Positions 35,281-44,421 are shown, counted from the first letter of the stretch. The stretch is DNA of 64,000 nt from Pseudomonas sp. B20(2017) (GCF_002113125.1 NZ_NEJP01000025.1:1-64000), one strand, 5' to 3'. Numbers and translations: made by a program. The notes: generated from the sequence alone by a model not told the origin.

Positions 35281-35994
35281 ATGAAGCCGTTCGCCTCCCG
35301 TTATCTGCTCCTTGTGGCCTTTTCAGTGCTGCTGGGCGCCTGCCAAAGCACGCCGCCGGTGGCCGAAGTCCCCGATGCGCGGGCCACGGCCATCGCACAG
35401 CTGGAGCAAAGCCTGGCCAGCAGCGAACTGGCCACTGCCGAAGACCAGTTGGCAGCCTTGCAGGCCGAGACACCCAACGATCAATCCCTTGAGCAATACC
35501 AGCGTCAGTTGGCCGAAGCCTATCTGCGTCGCAGCCAGATCGTCCTGCAGAAGGGCGATGTGAACGCGGCCGCGACCGCACTGGCCCGTGCCCGCGTGCT
35601 GATGCCCAAGGCCCCGGCGCTTACCGGTGGCGTCAATGGCGCGATCACCGAAGCGCGCAAGGCTGAACTGGAGAAAGCCGAAGCAGCGCTCCAGGCCGCG
35701 GAAGCCAAGCCGAAAGCCAAGGTGATCGATCCAACTGCCGAGAGCACCACGGTTGCGCTGAACATCACCGATAGCCGCAAACTTCGCCGCCAACTGGATG
35801 CGATCGCCGCCGATGTGGTGAATTACGACTGTGCGGTGAGCATTCAGGCCCCGCGCACCAATGACTACCCGTGGCTGGCGACGCTGATTACCAAGCGCGT
35901 GAAGAAGCTGGATCCGGATTTCGATTTGAAGATCGAGAAGCAGATTCTGCGCACCGTGCCGGCGCAGATGGTTCTGAGCCCTGCTAAACCCTAA
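35281..35994 (+). CDS. Lipoprotein of unknown function (PA5502-like)
   Basis: 237 residues. Lipobox LLGAC gives Cys21. Residues about 30-150 are Ala/Gln/Glu-rich helices resembling TPR-like repeats (AIAQLEQSLASSELATAEDQL, YLRRSQIVLQKGDVNAAATAL). Residues about 155-237 form a small domain (TTVALNITDSRKLRRQLDAIA). Conserved after znuB in pseudomonads. No function recognised; the TPR-like part suggests an envelope scaffold. Confidence 0.75.
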   Translation: MKPFASRYLLLVAFSVLLGACQSTPPVAEVPDARATAIAQLEQSLASSELATAEDQLAALQAETPNDQSLEQYQRQLAEAYLRRSQIVLQKGDVNAAATALARARVLMPKAPALTGGVNGAITEARKAELEKAEAALQAAEAKPKAKVIDPTAESTTVALNITDSRKLRRQLDAIAADVVNYDCAVSIQAPRTNDYPWLATLITKRVKKLDPDFDLKIEKQILRTVPAQMVLSPAKP

Positions 35995-36009
35995 AAGCTT
36001 CGTCGGAAC

Positions 36010-36092
36010 GCCGCCCGGAGCAAGCCCGCTCCCACATTGGTTCTGTGTCGTACACGAACTAAATGTGGGAGCGGGCTTGCTCGCGAAGGCGT
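36010..36092. repeat. REP doublet
   Basis: Inverted pair: 36010-36039 (degenerate tip, CGCCGCCCGGAGCAAGCCCGC...) and 36063-36092 (GTGGGAGCGGGCTTGCTCGCGAA). It lies between two convergent genes. Confidence 0.88.
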
Positions 36093-36113
36093 CCTTTCAG
36101 TCAACCAACAGCC

Positions 36114-38255
36114 TTAAGCTGGAATAGCCTTGGCCTTGGGCTCCCGGTCCCAAACCCGATGCTGCCCGATCGCCGCAAAGAATGGCTTGGTCAGCGCGCC
36201 TACATCCTTGCCCTCCAGCAATCCGGCATCCATCTCCAGCTTCAGCAAGCCCAGCAACTGTTTGGCCTCGCCATGCAGCGCGATTGCCTTCAAGTGTTTG
36301 TACGCCTCCAGCAGGTAGTGCAACGCCACGCCGTCACCGCTCAACGCCTTGACCGACGCCGCGCCACCCGGTACGAACACCGCGTCGAACGCCACTGAAG
36401 GCAAACCTTCCATCGACGCATCCACCGCGAGGCTTTTGCCATCGGCGGTCTTCACCGGCGCTGAGGTCGGGCCGAGCAGTTTGGCGTGCGCTCCTTCTGC
36501 CGCCAGCGCCTTCTTCATCGCTTCAATCGCCGCACCATCGACGCCGTTGCCCGCGAGGATTGCGACTTTTCGCGTCTTGATGTTCTCCGGCAGCAGGTTG
36601 GCCTGACTCAACGCTGGCGAGCGATCCAGTGATGTTTTCGACACGTCCACAGTACCTTTGCCTGGCGCTGGCAGACCCAGGTTGGCCGCCACGCGTTTGG
36701 CCAGCTCCAGATCGATGTTGGCGAGAATCTCGTTCACTTCCCGCGCCCGGATGAATTCCCGCTCAACCTTGCCCAACTCGAAGCTGTAGGCAGCGATGAT
36801 GTGCTCTTTCTCATGCGGGCTCATGCTGTTGAAAAAAAGCCGCGCCTGGGAGAAGTGGTCACTGAACGATTCGCTGCGCTGACGGATCTTGTTGGCGTCG
36901 ATGCGCTCCGGATAACTTTCGAACCCGCCGTCCTGCGCAGCCGGCGGGGTTTCCTTCGGCCAGCCGCCATCGATGGAATTCGGTTCGTAGGACGCGCGAC
37001 CCTTGTCGATCACCGTGCGGTGCTGGGCGTCGCGCTGGCCGTTGTGGAATGGCGCGACCGGGCGATTGATCGGCAGCTCATGAAAGTTCGGCCCGCCGAG
37101 TCGGCTGATCTGCGTGTCGGTGTAGGAAAACAGCCGGCCTTGCAGCAATGGGTCATTGGAGAAGTCGATGCCCGGCACGATATGGCCCGGGCAGAACGCT
37201 ACCTGCTCGGTCTCGGCGAAGAAATTGTCCGGGTTGCGGTTGAGGGTCATCTTGCCCAGCGGCGTGATCGGAACGATTTCCTCGGGAATCAGTTTGGTCG
37301 GGTCGAGGATGTCGAAGTCGAAGTCATGCTCGTTTTCCTCTTCGATGACCTGAACGCCGAGTTCCCATTCCGGGTAGTCACCCATTTCGATGGCTTCCCA
37401 CAGATCGCGCCGATGGTAGTCGGTGTCTTTACCCGCAAGTTTTTGCGCCTCGTCCCACACCAGCGAACAGGTGCCGGCGGTGGGGCGCCAGTGGAATTTG
37501 ACGAAGCGCGATTTGCCCTCGGCATTGATCAGCCGGAAGGTGTGCACGCCGAAGCCCTGCATGCTGCGCAGGCTTTTCGGGATGGCCCGGTCGGACATGG
37601 CCCAGATCACCATGTGCGCCGATTCCGGTACCAGCGACACAAAATCCCAGAACGTGTCGTGAGCCGAGCCGCCGGTGGGGATCTCGTTATGCGGTTCGGG
37701 TTTCACCGCGTGGACGAAGTCAGGAAACTTGATCGCGTCCTGAATGAAGAACACCGGCATGTTATTGCCGACCAGATCGAAGTTGCCTTCGTCGGTGAAG
37801 AACTTCACGGCAAAACCGCGCACGTCACGCACGGTGTCGCCGGAGCCGCGCGGCCCCTGGACCGTGGAAAAGCGCACGAACACCGGAGTTTTCTTCCCCG
37901 GATCCTGCAGGAAACCGGCCTTGGTCAGCGCCGAATGGTTCTCGTAGCTTTGAAAGAATCCATGGGCGCCGGTGCCGCGGGCGTGAACGATGCGCTCGGG
38001 AATCCGTTCATGGTCAAAGTGCGTGATCTTCTCACGCATGATGAAGTCTTCCAGCAGCGACGGCCCGCGAGCCCCGGCCTTGAGGGTGTTCTGGTTATCA
38101 GCAATTTTCACGCCCTGGTTTGTGCGCAGGGCCTGACCGGTGGCGTCGGAGCGAAATTTTTCCAGGCTGTCGAGTTTGGCGTTGGTGTTGGCGCGATCCG
38201 GGGTATCAGTGCCGGCCAGTTGGCTTTTGTCATCGGCAGGTTTCTTGGTACTCAT
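36114..38255 (-). CDS. katE: Large-subunit catalase HPII (KatE) with DJ-1/PfpI-like C-terminus
   Basis: 713 residues. The haem catalase core has catalytic His91 (VHARGTGAHG), FVRFSTVQGPRGSGDTVRDVRG, a distal Asn near NFDLVGNNMP and the proximal RLFSYTDTQ tyrosine. The C-terminal 150 residues form a flavodoxin/DJ-1-like domain (KVAILAGNGVDGAAIEAMKKAL, VFVPGGAASVKAL), as in E. coli HPII. It degrades H2O2. Start MSTKKPADDK with AGGAG 10 bases upstream; an out-of-frame ATG lies 7 bases before it. Confidence 0.95.
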   Translation of the reverse strand: MSTKKPADDKSQLAGTDTPDRANTNAKLDSLEKFRSDATGQALRTNQGVKIADNQNTLKAGARGPSLLEDFIMREKITHFDHERIPERIVHARGTGAHGFFQSYENHSALTKAGFLQDPGKKTPVFVRFSTVQGPRGSGDTVRDVRGFAVKFFTDEGNFDLVGNNMPVFFIQDAIKFPDFVHAVKPEPHNEIPTGGSAHDTFWDFVSLVPESAHMVIWAMSDRAIPKSLRSMQGFGVHTFRLINAEGKSRFVKFHWRPTAGTCSLVWDEAQKLAGKDTDYHRRDLWEAIEMGDYPEWELGVQVIEEENEHDFDFDILDPTKLIPEEIVPITPLGKMTLNRNPDNFFAETEQVAFCPGHIVPGIDFSNDPLLQGRLFSYTDTQISRLGGPNFHELPINRPVAPFHNGQRDAQHRTVIDKGRASYEPNSIDGGWPKETPPAAQDGGFESYPERIDANKIRQRSESFSDHFSQARLFFNSMSPHEKEHIIAAYSFELGKVEREFIRAREVNEILANIDLELAKRVAANLGLPAPGKGTVDVSKTSLDRSPALSQANLLPENIKTRKVAILAGNGVDGAAIEAMKKALAAEGAHAKLLGPTSAPVKTADGKSLAVDASMEGLPSVAFDAVFVPGGAASVKALSGDGVALHYLLEAYKHLKAIALHGEAKQLLGLLKLEMDAGLLEGKDVGALTKPFFAAIGQHRVWDREPKAKAIPA

Positions 38256-38274
38256 CAGTCATGAACTCCTGTTT

Positions 38275-38295
38275 GTCCCGGGATTGCTCCGGGAC
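38275..38295 (-). promoter_or_regulatory. katE leader hairpin
   Basis: GTCCCGG / CCGGGAC, 7 bp with a 7-base loop, in the katE 5' untranslated region about 20 bases before the start codon and just before the ribosome site. Confidence 0.5.
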
Positions 38296-38338
38296 GCTTG
38301 AGTGTTTCCCAGGCACGGCACCCAGGGTTTTCAAGTCG

Positions 38339-38350
38339 CTTAAGTAGTGA
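38339..38350 (-). promoter_or_regulatory. Possible RpoS-type -10 of katE
   Basis: Minus strand CACTACTTAAG resembles the stationary-phase -10 (CTAYACTTAA) with a 2-base deletion. katE is an RpoS target in relatives. Weak on sequence alone. Confidence 0.3.
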
Positions 38351-38515
38351 CTGACGAGGGTTTCGGGCGTTCCTTTTTTATGACCTTTGATCCTGTTATT
38401 GCCAAATCGAAGGTTATTTGCGAAATAAATGCTAAGAACCTCTATACGGACAGGCTAAAATGCGCGCCCGGCTAACCGCTGATCCTTTTCCAACGCGCCC
38501 CACAAGGTTCGCTAC

Positions 38516-39523
38516 GTGATCGAGTTTCAAAACGTCCATAAGACTTACCGCGTCGCCGGTAAGGACATCACCGCGCTGCACCCGACCAGCTTCTCCATCG
38601 AGAACGGTCAGGTGTTCGGCCTGATTGGCCATTCCGGCGCGGGAAAAAGTACCCTGCTGCGTCTGATCAATCGCCTGGAGCAATCCAGTGGCGGCAAGAT
38701 CATCGTCGACGGTGAAGAAGTCACCGCGCTGGACGCCAACGGCCTGCGCCGTTTCCGTCAGCAGGTCGGGATGATCTTCCAGCACTTCAACCTGCTGGCG
38801 TCCAAGACCGTGGCTGACAACGTCGCGCTGCCGCTGACCCTGGCCGGTGAACTGTCCCGCGCCGAGATCGACCAGCGTGTGGCCGAGTTGCTGGCGCGGG
38901 TCGGTCTGTCCGATCACGCCAAAAAGTACCCGGCACAGCTGTCCGGCGGTCAGAAGCAGCGCGTCGGCATCGCCCGCGCTCTGGCGACCAAGCCGAAAAT
39001 CCTGCTGTGCGATGAAGCCACCAGCGCCCTCGACCCGCAGACCACTGCATCGGTCCTGCAACTGTTGGCCGAGATCAACCGTGAGCTGAAGCTGACCATC
39101 GTCCTGATTACTCACGAGATGGATGTGATCCGCCGCGTGTGCGATCAGGTCGGCGTAATGGATGCCGGTGTAATCGTCGAGCAAGGTTCGGTGGCTGATG
39201 TGTTCCTGCATCCGAAGCACCCGACCACCAAGCGCTTCGTGCAGGAAAGCGAGCAGATCGACGAAAGCGAGCAGCGCGATGACTTCGCTCACGTGCCGGG
39301 CCGCATCGTGCGTCTGACCTTCCAGGGCGAAGCGACCTACGCGCCGTTGCTCGGTACTGTCGCCCGGGAAACTGGTGTGGACTACAGCATCCTGGCCGGT
39401 CGTATCGACCGCATCAAAGACATTCCTTACGGGCAATTGACCCTCGCCGTCACCGGTGGCGACATGGAAGCGGCGTTCGCCCGCTTTACCGCCGCTGACG
39501 TTCACATGGAGGTGTTGCGCTGA
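38516..39523 (+). CDS. metN: Methionine ABC transporter ATPase MetN
   Basis: 335 residues, GTG start with AAGG upstream. Walker A GHSGAGKST, Q-loop IFQHFNLL, signature LSGGQ, Walker B ILLCDEA, switch ITHE. The C-terminal NIL domain (about 255-335, RIVRLTFQGEATYAPLL) binds methionine for allosteric inhibition. First of the metN-metI-metQ operon; the stop overlaps the metI start (TGATG). Confidence 0.94.
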   Translation: MIEFQNVHKTYRVAGKDITALHPTSFSIENGQVFGLIGHSGAGKSTLLRLINRLEQSSGGKIIVDGEEVTALDANGLRRFRQQVGMIFQHFNLLASKTVADNVALPLTLAGELSRAEIDQRVAELLARVGLSDHAKKYPAQLSGGQKQRVGIARALATKPKILLCDEATSALDPQTTASVLQLLAEINRELKLTIVLITHEMDVIRRVCDQVGVMDAGVIVEQGSVADVFLHPKHPTTKRFVQESEQIDESEQRDDFAHVPGRIVRLTFQGEATYAPLLGTVARETGVDYSILAGRIDRIKDIPYGQLTLAVTGGDMEAAFARFTAADVHMEVLR

Positions 39524-40197
39524 TGGAAGACCTGATGAGTTTCTTCACCAATATCGACTGGTACGAAATCTGGCTCGCCACCGGCGACACCATGATGATG
39601 CTCGGCGGTTCGCTGCTGTTCACCGTGCTGCTCGGCCTGCCGCTGGGCGTGCTGCTGTTCCTGTGCAGCCCGCGTCAGTTGCTCGAAGCCAAAGGCGTGT
39701 ACGCGCTGCTGTCGCTGGTGGTGAACATCCTGCGTTCACTGCCGTTCATTATTCTGTTGATCGTGATGATTCCGTTCACCGTGCTGATCACCGGCACCTC
39801 GCTGGGCGTGGCCGGTGCGATTCCGCCGCTGGTAGTGGGTGCGACGCCGTTCTTCGCGCGGCTGGTGGAAACCGCCCTGCGTGAAGTCGATCGCGGCATC
39901 ATCGAAGCGACCCAGTCGATGGGCGCGACCACCCGCCAGATCATCATGAACGCCTTGCTGCCGGAGGCCCGTCCGGGCATCTTCGCAGCGATTACGGTGA
40001 CGGCGATTACACTGGTTTCCTACACGGCCATGGCCGGTGTGGTCGGTGCCGGTGGACTGGGTGACCTGGCGATCCGTTTCGGCTATCAGCGGTTCCAGAC
40101 TGACGTGATGATCGTGACCGTGGTGTTGCTGCTGATTCTGGTGCAAGTGCTGCAAATGGTAGGTGACCGACTGGTCGTACACTTCTCGCGCAAATAA
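39523..40197 (+). CDS. metI: Methionine ABC transporter permease MetI
   Basis: 224 residues with about five to six membrane helices. The EAA loop (EVDRGIIEATQSMGATTRQII) contacts MetN. The segment SLPFIILLIVMIPFTVLITGTSLG is typical of MetI. Translationally coupled to metN. Confidence 0.94.
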   Translation: MEDLMSFFTNIDWYEIWLATGDTMMMLGGSLLFTVLLGLPLGVLLFLCSPRQLLEAKGVYALLSLVVNILRSLPFIILLIVMIPFTVLITGTSLGVAGAIPPLVVGATPFFARLVETALREVDRGIIEATQSMGATTRQIIMNALLPEARPGIFAAITVTAITLVSYTAMAGVVGAGGLGDLAIRFGYQRFQTDVMIVTVVLLLILVQVLQMVGDRLVVHFSRK

Positions 40198-40271
40198 CCG
40201 GTTTTGTAATGACATGAGCCGGCCATTCGCTGGCAGGCGCCAGACGGGCGCCGTAAAAAGGAGTTAGCTGA

Positions 40272-41045
40272 ATGAAAAAACTGATCGTTGCCCTGGCTGC
40301 CGTTGCAGCGTTCTCGGCCCACGCCGACGAAACCCTGACCGTTGCTGCCACCCCGGTGCCGCACGCGGAAATCCTCGAGTTCGTGAAGCCGGTACTGGCC
40401 AAAGAAGGCGTGGATCTGAAGGTCAAGGTCTTCACCGATTACGTTCAGCCGAACGTCCAGGTGGCCGAGAAGCGTCTGGACGCCAACTTCTTCCAGCACC
40501 AGCCGTACCTCGATGAGTTCAATAAGGCCAAGGGCACCAGCCTGGTTTCCGTGACCGGCGTGCACCTGGAACCACTGGGCGCCTACTCCAGCAAGTTCAA
40601 GAAAATCGAAGAGCTGCCAAGCGGCGCCAACGTGGTAATCCCGAACGACGCCACCAACGGCGGCCGTGCGCTGTTGCTGCTGGCCAAGGCCGGCGTGATC
40701 ACCCTGAAGGATCCGACCAACATCCTGTCGACCGTCAAGGACATCGCCCAGAACCCGAAAGACCTGAAGATCCGTGAACTGGAAGCCGCGACCATCCCCC
40801 GCGTGCTGACCCAGGTCGACTTGGCGCTGATCAACACCAACTACGCGCTGGAAGCCAAGCTCGATCCGTCCAAGGATGCGCTGGTCATCGAAGGCAGCGA
40901 CTCGCCTTACGTGAACATCCTGGTGTCCCGCGCGGACAACAAGGACAGCGACGCCATGAAGAAACTGGCCGCTGCGCTGCACAGCCCGGAAGTGAAGAAA
41001 TTCATTACCGAGAAGTACAAAGGCGCGGTGTTGCCGGCGTTCTGA
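40272..41045 (+). CDS. metQ: Methionine-binding protein MetQ (NlpA family)
   Basis: 257 residues. Signal peptide about 1-18 (AFSAHA) without a lipobox cysteine, so predicted to be free in the periplasm rather than a lipoprotein. NlpA-family blocks are present: VAATPVPHAEIL, VKVFTDYVQPN, LDANFFQHQPYLDEFN, VVIPNDATNGGRALLLL and TNYALEA. AAAAGGAG lies upstream. A strong terminator follows at 41062-41094. Confidence 0.93.
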   Translation: MKKLIVALAAVAAFSAHADETLTVAATPVPHAEILEFVKPVLAKEGVDLKVKVFTDYVQPNVQVAEKRLDANFFQHQPYLDEFNKAKGTSLVSVTGVHLEPLGAYSSKFKKIEELPSGANVVIPNDATNGGRALLLLAKAGVITLKDPTNILSTVKDIAQNPKDLKIRELEAATIPRVLTQVDLALINTNYALEAKLDPSKDALVIEGSDSPYVNILVSRADNKDSDAMKKLAAALHSPEVKKFITEKYKGAVLPAF

Positions 41046-41061
41046 TTCGGACTCCGCAACG

Positions 41062-41094
41062 AAAAAGGGGACGCCAGTGGCGTCCCCTTTTTTG
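41062..41094 (+). terminator. metNIQ terminator
   Basis: AAAAAGGGGACGCCA / TGGCGTCCCCTTTTTT: a long GC-rich stem with a T-run, directly after metQ. Confidence 0.93.
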
Positions 41095-41110
41095 TGCCCA
41101 AAACACAGTC

Positions 41111-41203
41111 CCTGTGGGAGCGGGCTTGCCCGCGAAAGCGGTGGGTCAGATAAACATAGGTCGACTGACACACTGCATTCGCGAGCAAGCCCGCTCCCAC
41201 ATT
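41111..41203. repeat. REP doublet
   Basis: Inverted GTGGGAGCGGGCTTGCCCGCGAA units (41111-41141 and 41177-41203) between the convergent metQ and SCO genes, at the point where the gene order changes block. Confidence 0.9.
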
Positions 41204-41218
41204 GGAACAGTGCTGTTC

Positions 41219-41854
41219 TTACTTGCGGTTCAGCATCACCGGCAACTGCGCAATCAGCTTTGCGTTGTTCAACGGCGCACGAATGAACCCGCGCTGCGTA
41301 CCGTCCGGCCCGATCACCGCCAGATTCCCGCTGTGATCCACCGTGTAATTCGGTTTGCTGGTATCGGCCGGAATGAATGGAATGCTCACCGCATTCGCCA
41401 CCTTCTGCAGCTCGTCGATCGACTTCGGCGTCAGGCCGACGAACTGGGGATCGAAGTAGCCCAGGTATTGCTTCAACTGTGCAGGGTTGTCGCGGTTCGG
41501 GTCGACGCTGACCAGCACGATCTGCAATTTATCCACCGCATCCTTCGGCAGTTCGCTCTTGATCTGGCGCAGCTGGGCGAGGGTGGTCGGGCAGATGTCC
41601 GGGCAGAAGGTGTAGCCGAAGAACAGCAGGCTCCACTTGCCCTTGAGCTCGTTGACCGTGACCGGTTGGCCGTCCTGATTGGTCATCGTCACGTCCGGCA
41701 GGTTACGGCTCTGCGGCAGCAGGATGATGCCGGCGTCGATCAGTGCGGTCGGGTCGCCCTGGCCCTTGCCGCTCAGCACTTTGTTGACGGTCAGGCCGAG
41801 GATCAGCGCGATCACGGCGACGAGGATGAAGACGGTTTTCTGGGTTCGAGTCAT
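41219..41854 (-). CDS. SCO1/SenC-family copper chaperone
   Basis: 211 residues. N-terminal membrane anchor (about 8-27), then a thioredoxin-like domain with copper site CPDIC (Cys84, Cys88) and His174 (TVDHSG). It delivers copper to the CuA site of cytochrome c oxidase subunit II. The ATG overlaps the ctaB stop (ATGA). Confidence 0.93.
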   Translation of the reverse strand: MTRTQKTVFILVAVIALILGLTVNKVLSGKGQGDPTALIDAGIILLPQSRNLPDVTMTNQDGQPVTVNELKGKWSLLFFGYTFCPDICPTTLAQLRQIKSELPKDAVDKLQIVLVSVDPNRDNPAQLKQYLGYFDPQFVGLTPKSIDELQKVANAVSIPFIPADTSKPNYTVDHSGNLAVIGPDGTQRGFIRAPLNNAKLIAQLPVMLNRK

Positions 41855-42750
41855 AGGTTCAACAGTAGGTAGTGGTCTACGAGCAGGGCGATGAACAGCA
41901 GAAACAAGTACCAGATAGAGTACTTGAAGGTGTTGATCGCCGCGTGCGGCCGAGTGCCACGGTACAGCACCACGGCCCATTGCAGAAACCTTGCGCCCAG
42001 CCCGAGCGCGCAGATCAGGTACAGCAGGCCGCTCATGTGGATCACATACGGCAGCAGGCTGACCGCCAGCAGGGCGAAGGTGTACAGCAGAATGTGCACC
42101 TTGGTGTAGTGCTCGCCATGGGTGACCGGCAGCATCGGAATGTCGGCCTTGGCGTATTCCTCCTTGCGGTGGATGGCCAGCGCCCAGAAGTGCGGCGGGG
42201 TCCAGGCGAAGATGATTAGCACCAGCAGCAACGGTTCGGCGCTGACGTGGCCGGTGGCGGCGGTCCAGCCAAGCAGCGGCGGTGCGGCGCCGGCAAGGCC
42301 GCCGATGACGATGTTCTGCGGCGTCGCGCGTTTGAGGAAACCGGTGTAGATCACCGCGTAGCCGAGCAGCGAGGCCAGGGTCAGCCATGCGGTCAGCGGA
42401 TTGGTGAAGGTCAGCAGCAAGGCCTGGCCGAGCAGTGCCAGCACCAGCGCAAAGGTCAGTGCGCCTGTGGGCGAAACCCGGCCCTCCGCCAGCGGCCGTT
42501 TGTGGGTGCGGGCCATGACCGCATCGATGCGCCGGTCCACGACATGATTGACCGCCGCCGCGCCACCGGCACACAACGCGATCCCCAGGTTGCCGAACAC
42601 CAGCACCGTCCACGGCACCCCGGCGCGGGTCGCGAGGAACATGCCCACCAGCGAGGTGATCAGCATCAGCACCACGACTTTCGGTTTGGTTAGCTCCAGG
42701 TAATCACGCCACAGCGCCTGCGCCGGACGTTCGCCGATCAGAATCGCCAT
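41851..42750 (-). CDS. ctaB: Haem o synthase (protohaem IX farnesyltransferase)
   Basis: 299 residues, UbiA-type polyprenyltransferase with about nine helices. The prenyl-binding Asp-rich motif NHVVDRRIDAVMARTHKRP and a second region (WTPPHFWALAIHRKEEYAKADIPMLP) are intact. It makes haem O for the aa3 oxidase. Overlaps ctaA by 13 bases and the SCO gene by 4. Confidence 0.94.
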   Translation of the reverse strand: MAILIGERPAQALWRDYLELTKPKVVVLMLITSLVGMFLATRAGVPWTVLVFGNLGIALCAGGAAAVNHVVDRRIDAVMARTHKRPLAEGRVSPTGALTFALVLALLGQALLLTFTNPLTAWLTLASLLGYAVIYTGFLKRATPQNIVIGGLAGAAPPLLGWTAATGHVSAEPLLLVLIIFAWTPPHFWALAIHRKEEYAKADIPMLPVTHGEHYTKVHILLYTFALLAVSLLPYVIHMSGLLYLICALGLGARFLQWAVVLYRGTRPHAAINTFKYSIWYLFLLFIALLVDHYLLLNL

Positions 42751-43817
42751 GGCGTCTCTCCTTTAATAGTGATGGGCGCCGCCGAGTGCTTACGCGGGCT
42801 CAGGCGCCAGCGTGCGATCATCGGTTGCTTGACCCGAACCAGGCTGGTTCGCGCGTGGTAGTTGACCAGCACCATCGTCAGCAGCAGCGCTGCACCGCCG
42901 GCGTTATGCGCCACGGCGACCGGCAGGGGCAGATGAAACAGCACGTTGCTGATGCCGAGGGTGATCTGCGCGCCGAGGGCGATCAGCACCAGCCCGGCCA
43001 GTCGTGTCATTCCGACCACTTTCAGTTGCCAGGCCAGACCAAGCAGGACGACTGTCACCAGCAACGCACCGATGCGATGAGTCAGGTGAATCGCCGTGCG
43101 TGCATCGCTGTCGAGTTGCCCGCCGAGGTAATTCGGGCCGATGTGTTGGGTCAGGTGAAAGCCGTTGGCGAAATCCGCCGGCGGCAGCCACTGGCCGTGG
43201 CAGGTCGGGAAGTCGATGCAGGCCACTGCCGCGTAGTTGGAACTGACCCAGCCGCCGAGAGCGATCTGGCCGATCACCAACAGCAATCCGGCAGTCGCCC
43301 AATATTGCAGACGCTTGGGCACGGTCAGCGCCGGCAGCACGCCGGACAGTCTCAACGTCAGCAGAAACAGCAGGCTCAGGGTCGCAAAGCCACCGAGCAA
43401 ATGCCCGGTCACCACTTGCGGCCAGAGCTTGAGCGTCACCGTCCACATGCCGAATGCAGCCTGGGCGAACACCACCGCCAGCAGAAACAGCGGCAGTTTC
43501 AGCGGTTGCCTCGGATGACGACGATTGACCCACGCGCGCCCGGCCAGCACCGAAATCAGCATGCCGAGGGTGCCGGCGAAGTAGCGGTGGATCATCTCGT
43601 TCCAGCCTTTGTGCGCTTCCACCGGCGCGTCCGGGAAATGCAGTTCGGCATGAGCCAGTTGGGCTTCGCTTTTCGGCACGCTGATGAACCCGTAGCAGCC
43701 CGGCCAGTCCGGGCAGCCGAGGCCGGCGTGGGTCAGGCGGGTGTAGGCGCCGAGCAGCACCACGATCAGTGCCAGCAGGGTGGCAAACAGCGCGAGGCGA
43801 AATCCAGGTTTGGCCAT
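42738..43817 (-). CDS. ctaA: Haem A synthase CtaA (COX15)
   Basis: 359 residues, eight hydrophobic helices. Conserved features: GAYTRLTHAGLGCPDWPGCYG at the N-terminus, GWNEMIHRYFAG, VTGHLLGG and THRIGALLV with the haem-ligand histidines, and the CIDFPTCHG cysteine loop. It oxidises haem O to haem A. Overlap with ctaB implies coupled translation. Confidence 0.94.
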   Translation of the reverse strand: MAKPGFRLALFATLLALIVVLLGAYTRLTHAGLGCPDWPGCYGFISVPKSEAQLAHAELHFPDAPVEAHKGWNEMIHRYFAGTLGMLISVLAGRAWVNRRHPRQPLKLPLFLLAVVFAQAAFGMWTVTLKLWPQVVTGHLLGGFATLSLLFLLTLRLSGVLPALTVPKRLQYWATAGLLLVIGQIALGGWVSSNYAAVACIDFPTCHGQWLPPADFANGFHLTQHIGPNYLGGQLDSDARTAIHLTHRIGALLVTVVLLGLAWQLKVVGMTRLAGLVLIALGAQITLGISNVLFHLPLPVAVAHNAGGAALLLTMVLVNYHARTSLVRVKQPMIARWRLSPRKHSAAPITIKGETPWRF

Positions 43818-43827
43818 GACGATGCCC

Positions 43828-44421
43828 TTATCCGATATTCGACAGTTTCAGCAGGTGACGCAGGTCGTTGAGCAGATCCTTGCCCTTGACGCTCGGGTCG
43901 TAGCGCAGCACGAGGTTGCCGTGGGGATCGATGATCCACAGCTGCGGCGTGGCCTTATCGCCCGTGGCCTTGCTGAAGGTGGCCGCGTCCAGCGGGTAGC
44001 GTTGCAGCTGCGGGTATTCGCTGGTCAGCTTGGCTTCGTAGTCGGCAGCCAACGGTTGTGCAGCGGCCAGGGCATGGCTGGCGCGCCCGGCTTCGCGGCC
44101 CAGGCCGATCTGGATCTGCCGCGCCAGGTACACCAGTTGCTGGCAGTCCACCGCGCAATCCTTCGGTGCGGTCACGAGCATCTGCCAGCGCGTTTCGTCA
44201 GCCTGGATACCGAGGTCGGCGCGGGTCTGGCCGTTGCCGATCAGTTCGCCGTGATAGCTGCGACCTTCCGGCACCCAGAACTGCAGCTTGTACATGCCGG
44301 TGGCGAGGATCATCGGACCGACCACACCGAGCACGATCAGCAGCAGCTGGATGCGTCCGCGACGGCGACTGGCCGGGGCTTTCGTTTCATACATGCTGGG
44401 TGGATTCATGGCCGCTCCCAT
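43828..44421 (-). CDS. Membrane-anchored SCO/thioredoxin-like protein of the cox cluster
   Basis: 197 residues, ATG after a perfect AAGGAG. One membrane helix (about 24-42), then a periplasmic domain with a CAVDC (CxxxC, Cys89/Cys93) element and a PQLWIIDPHGNLVLRYDP strand-turn like that of SCO/thioredoxin proteins. A conserved cox-cluster hypothetical that I have seen only as unnamed. It may help copper insertion or disulfide reduction at subunit II. Its start lies 35 bases inside the SURF1 gene. Confidence 0.75.
   Translation of the reverse strand: MGAAMNPPSMYETKAPASRRRGRIQLLLIVLGVVGPMILATGMYKLQFWVPEGRSYHGELIGNGQTRADLGIQADETRWQMLVTAPKDCAVDCQQLVYLARQIQIGLGREAGRASHALAAAQPLAADYEAKLTSEYPQLQRYPLDAATFSKATGDKATPQLWIIDPHGNLVLRYDPSVKGKDLLNDLRHLLKLSNIG

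Noticed and set aside
38400..38515. Possible SAM/methionine riboswitch before metN
   Set aside because: The leader is short and shows no SAM-I, SAM-II or S-box like fold; no anti-terminator pair was found.
40272..40330. MetQ as a lipoprotein
   Set aside because: The signal sequence ends AFSAHADE with no lipobox cysteine, so a soluble periplasmic form is more likely.
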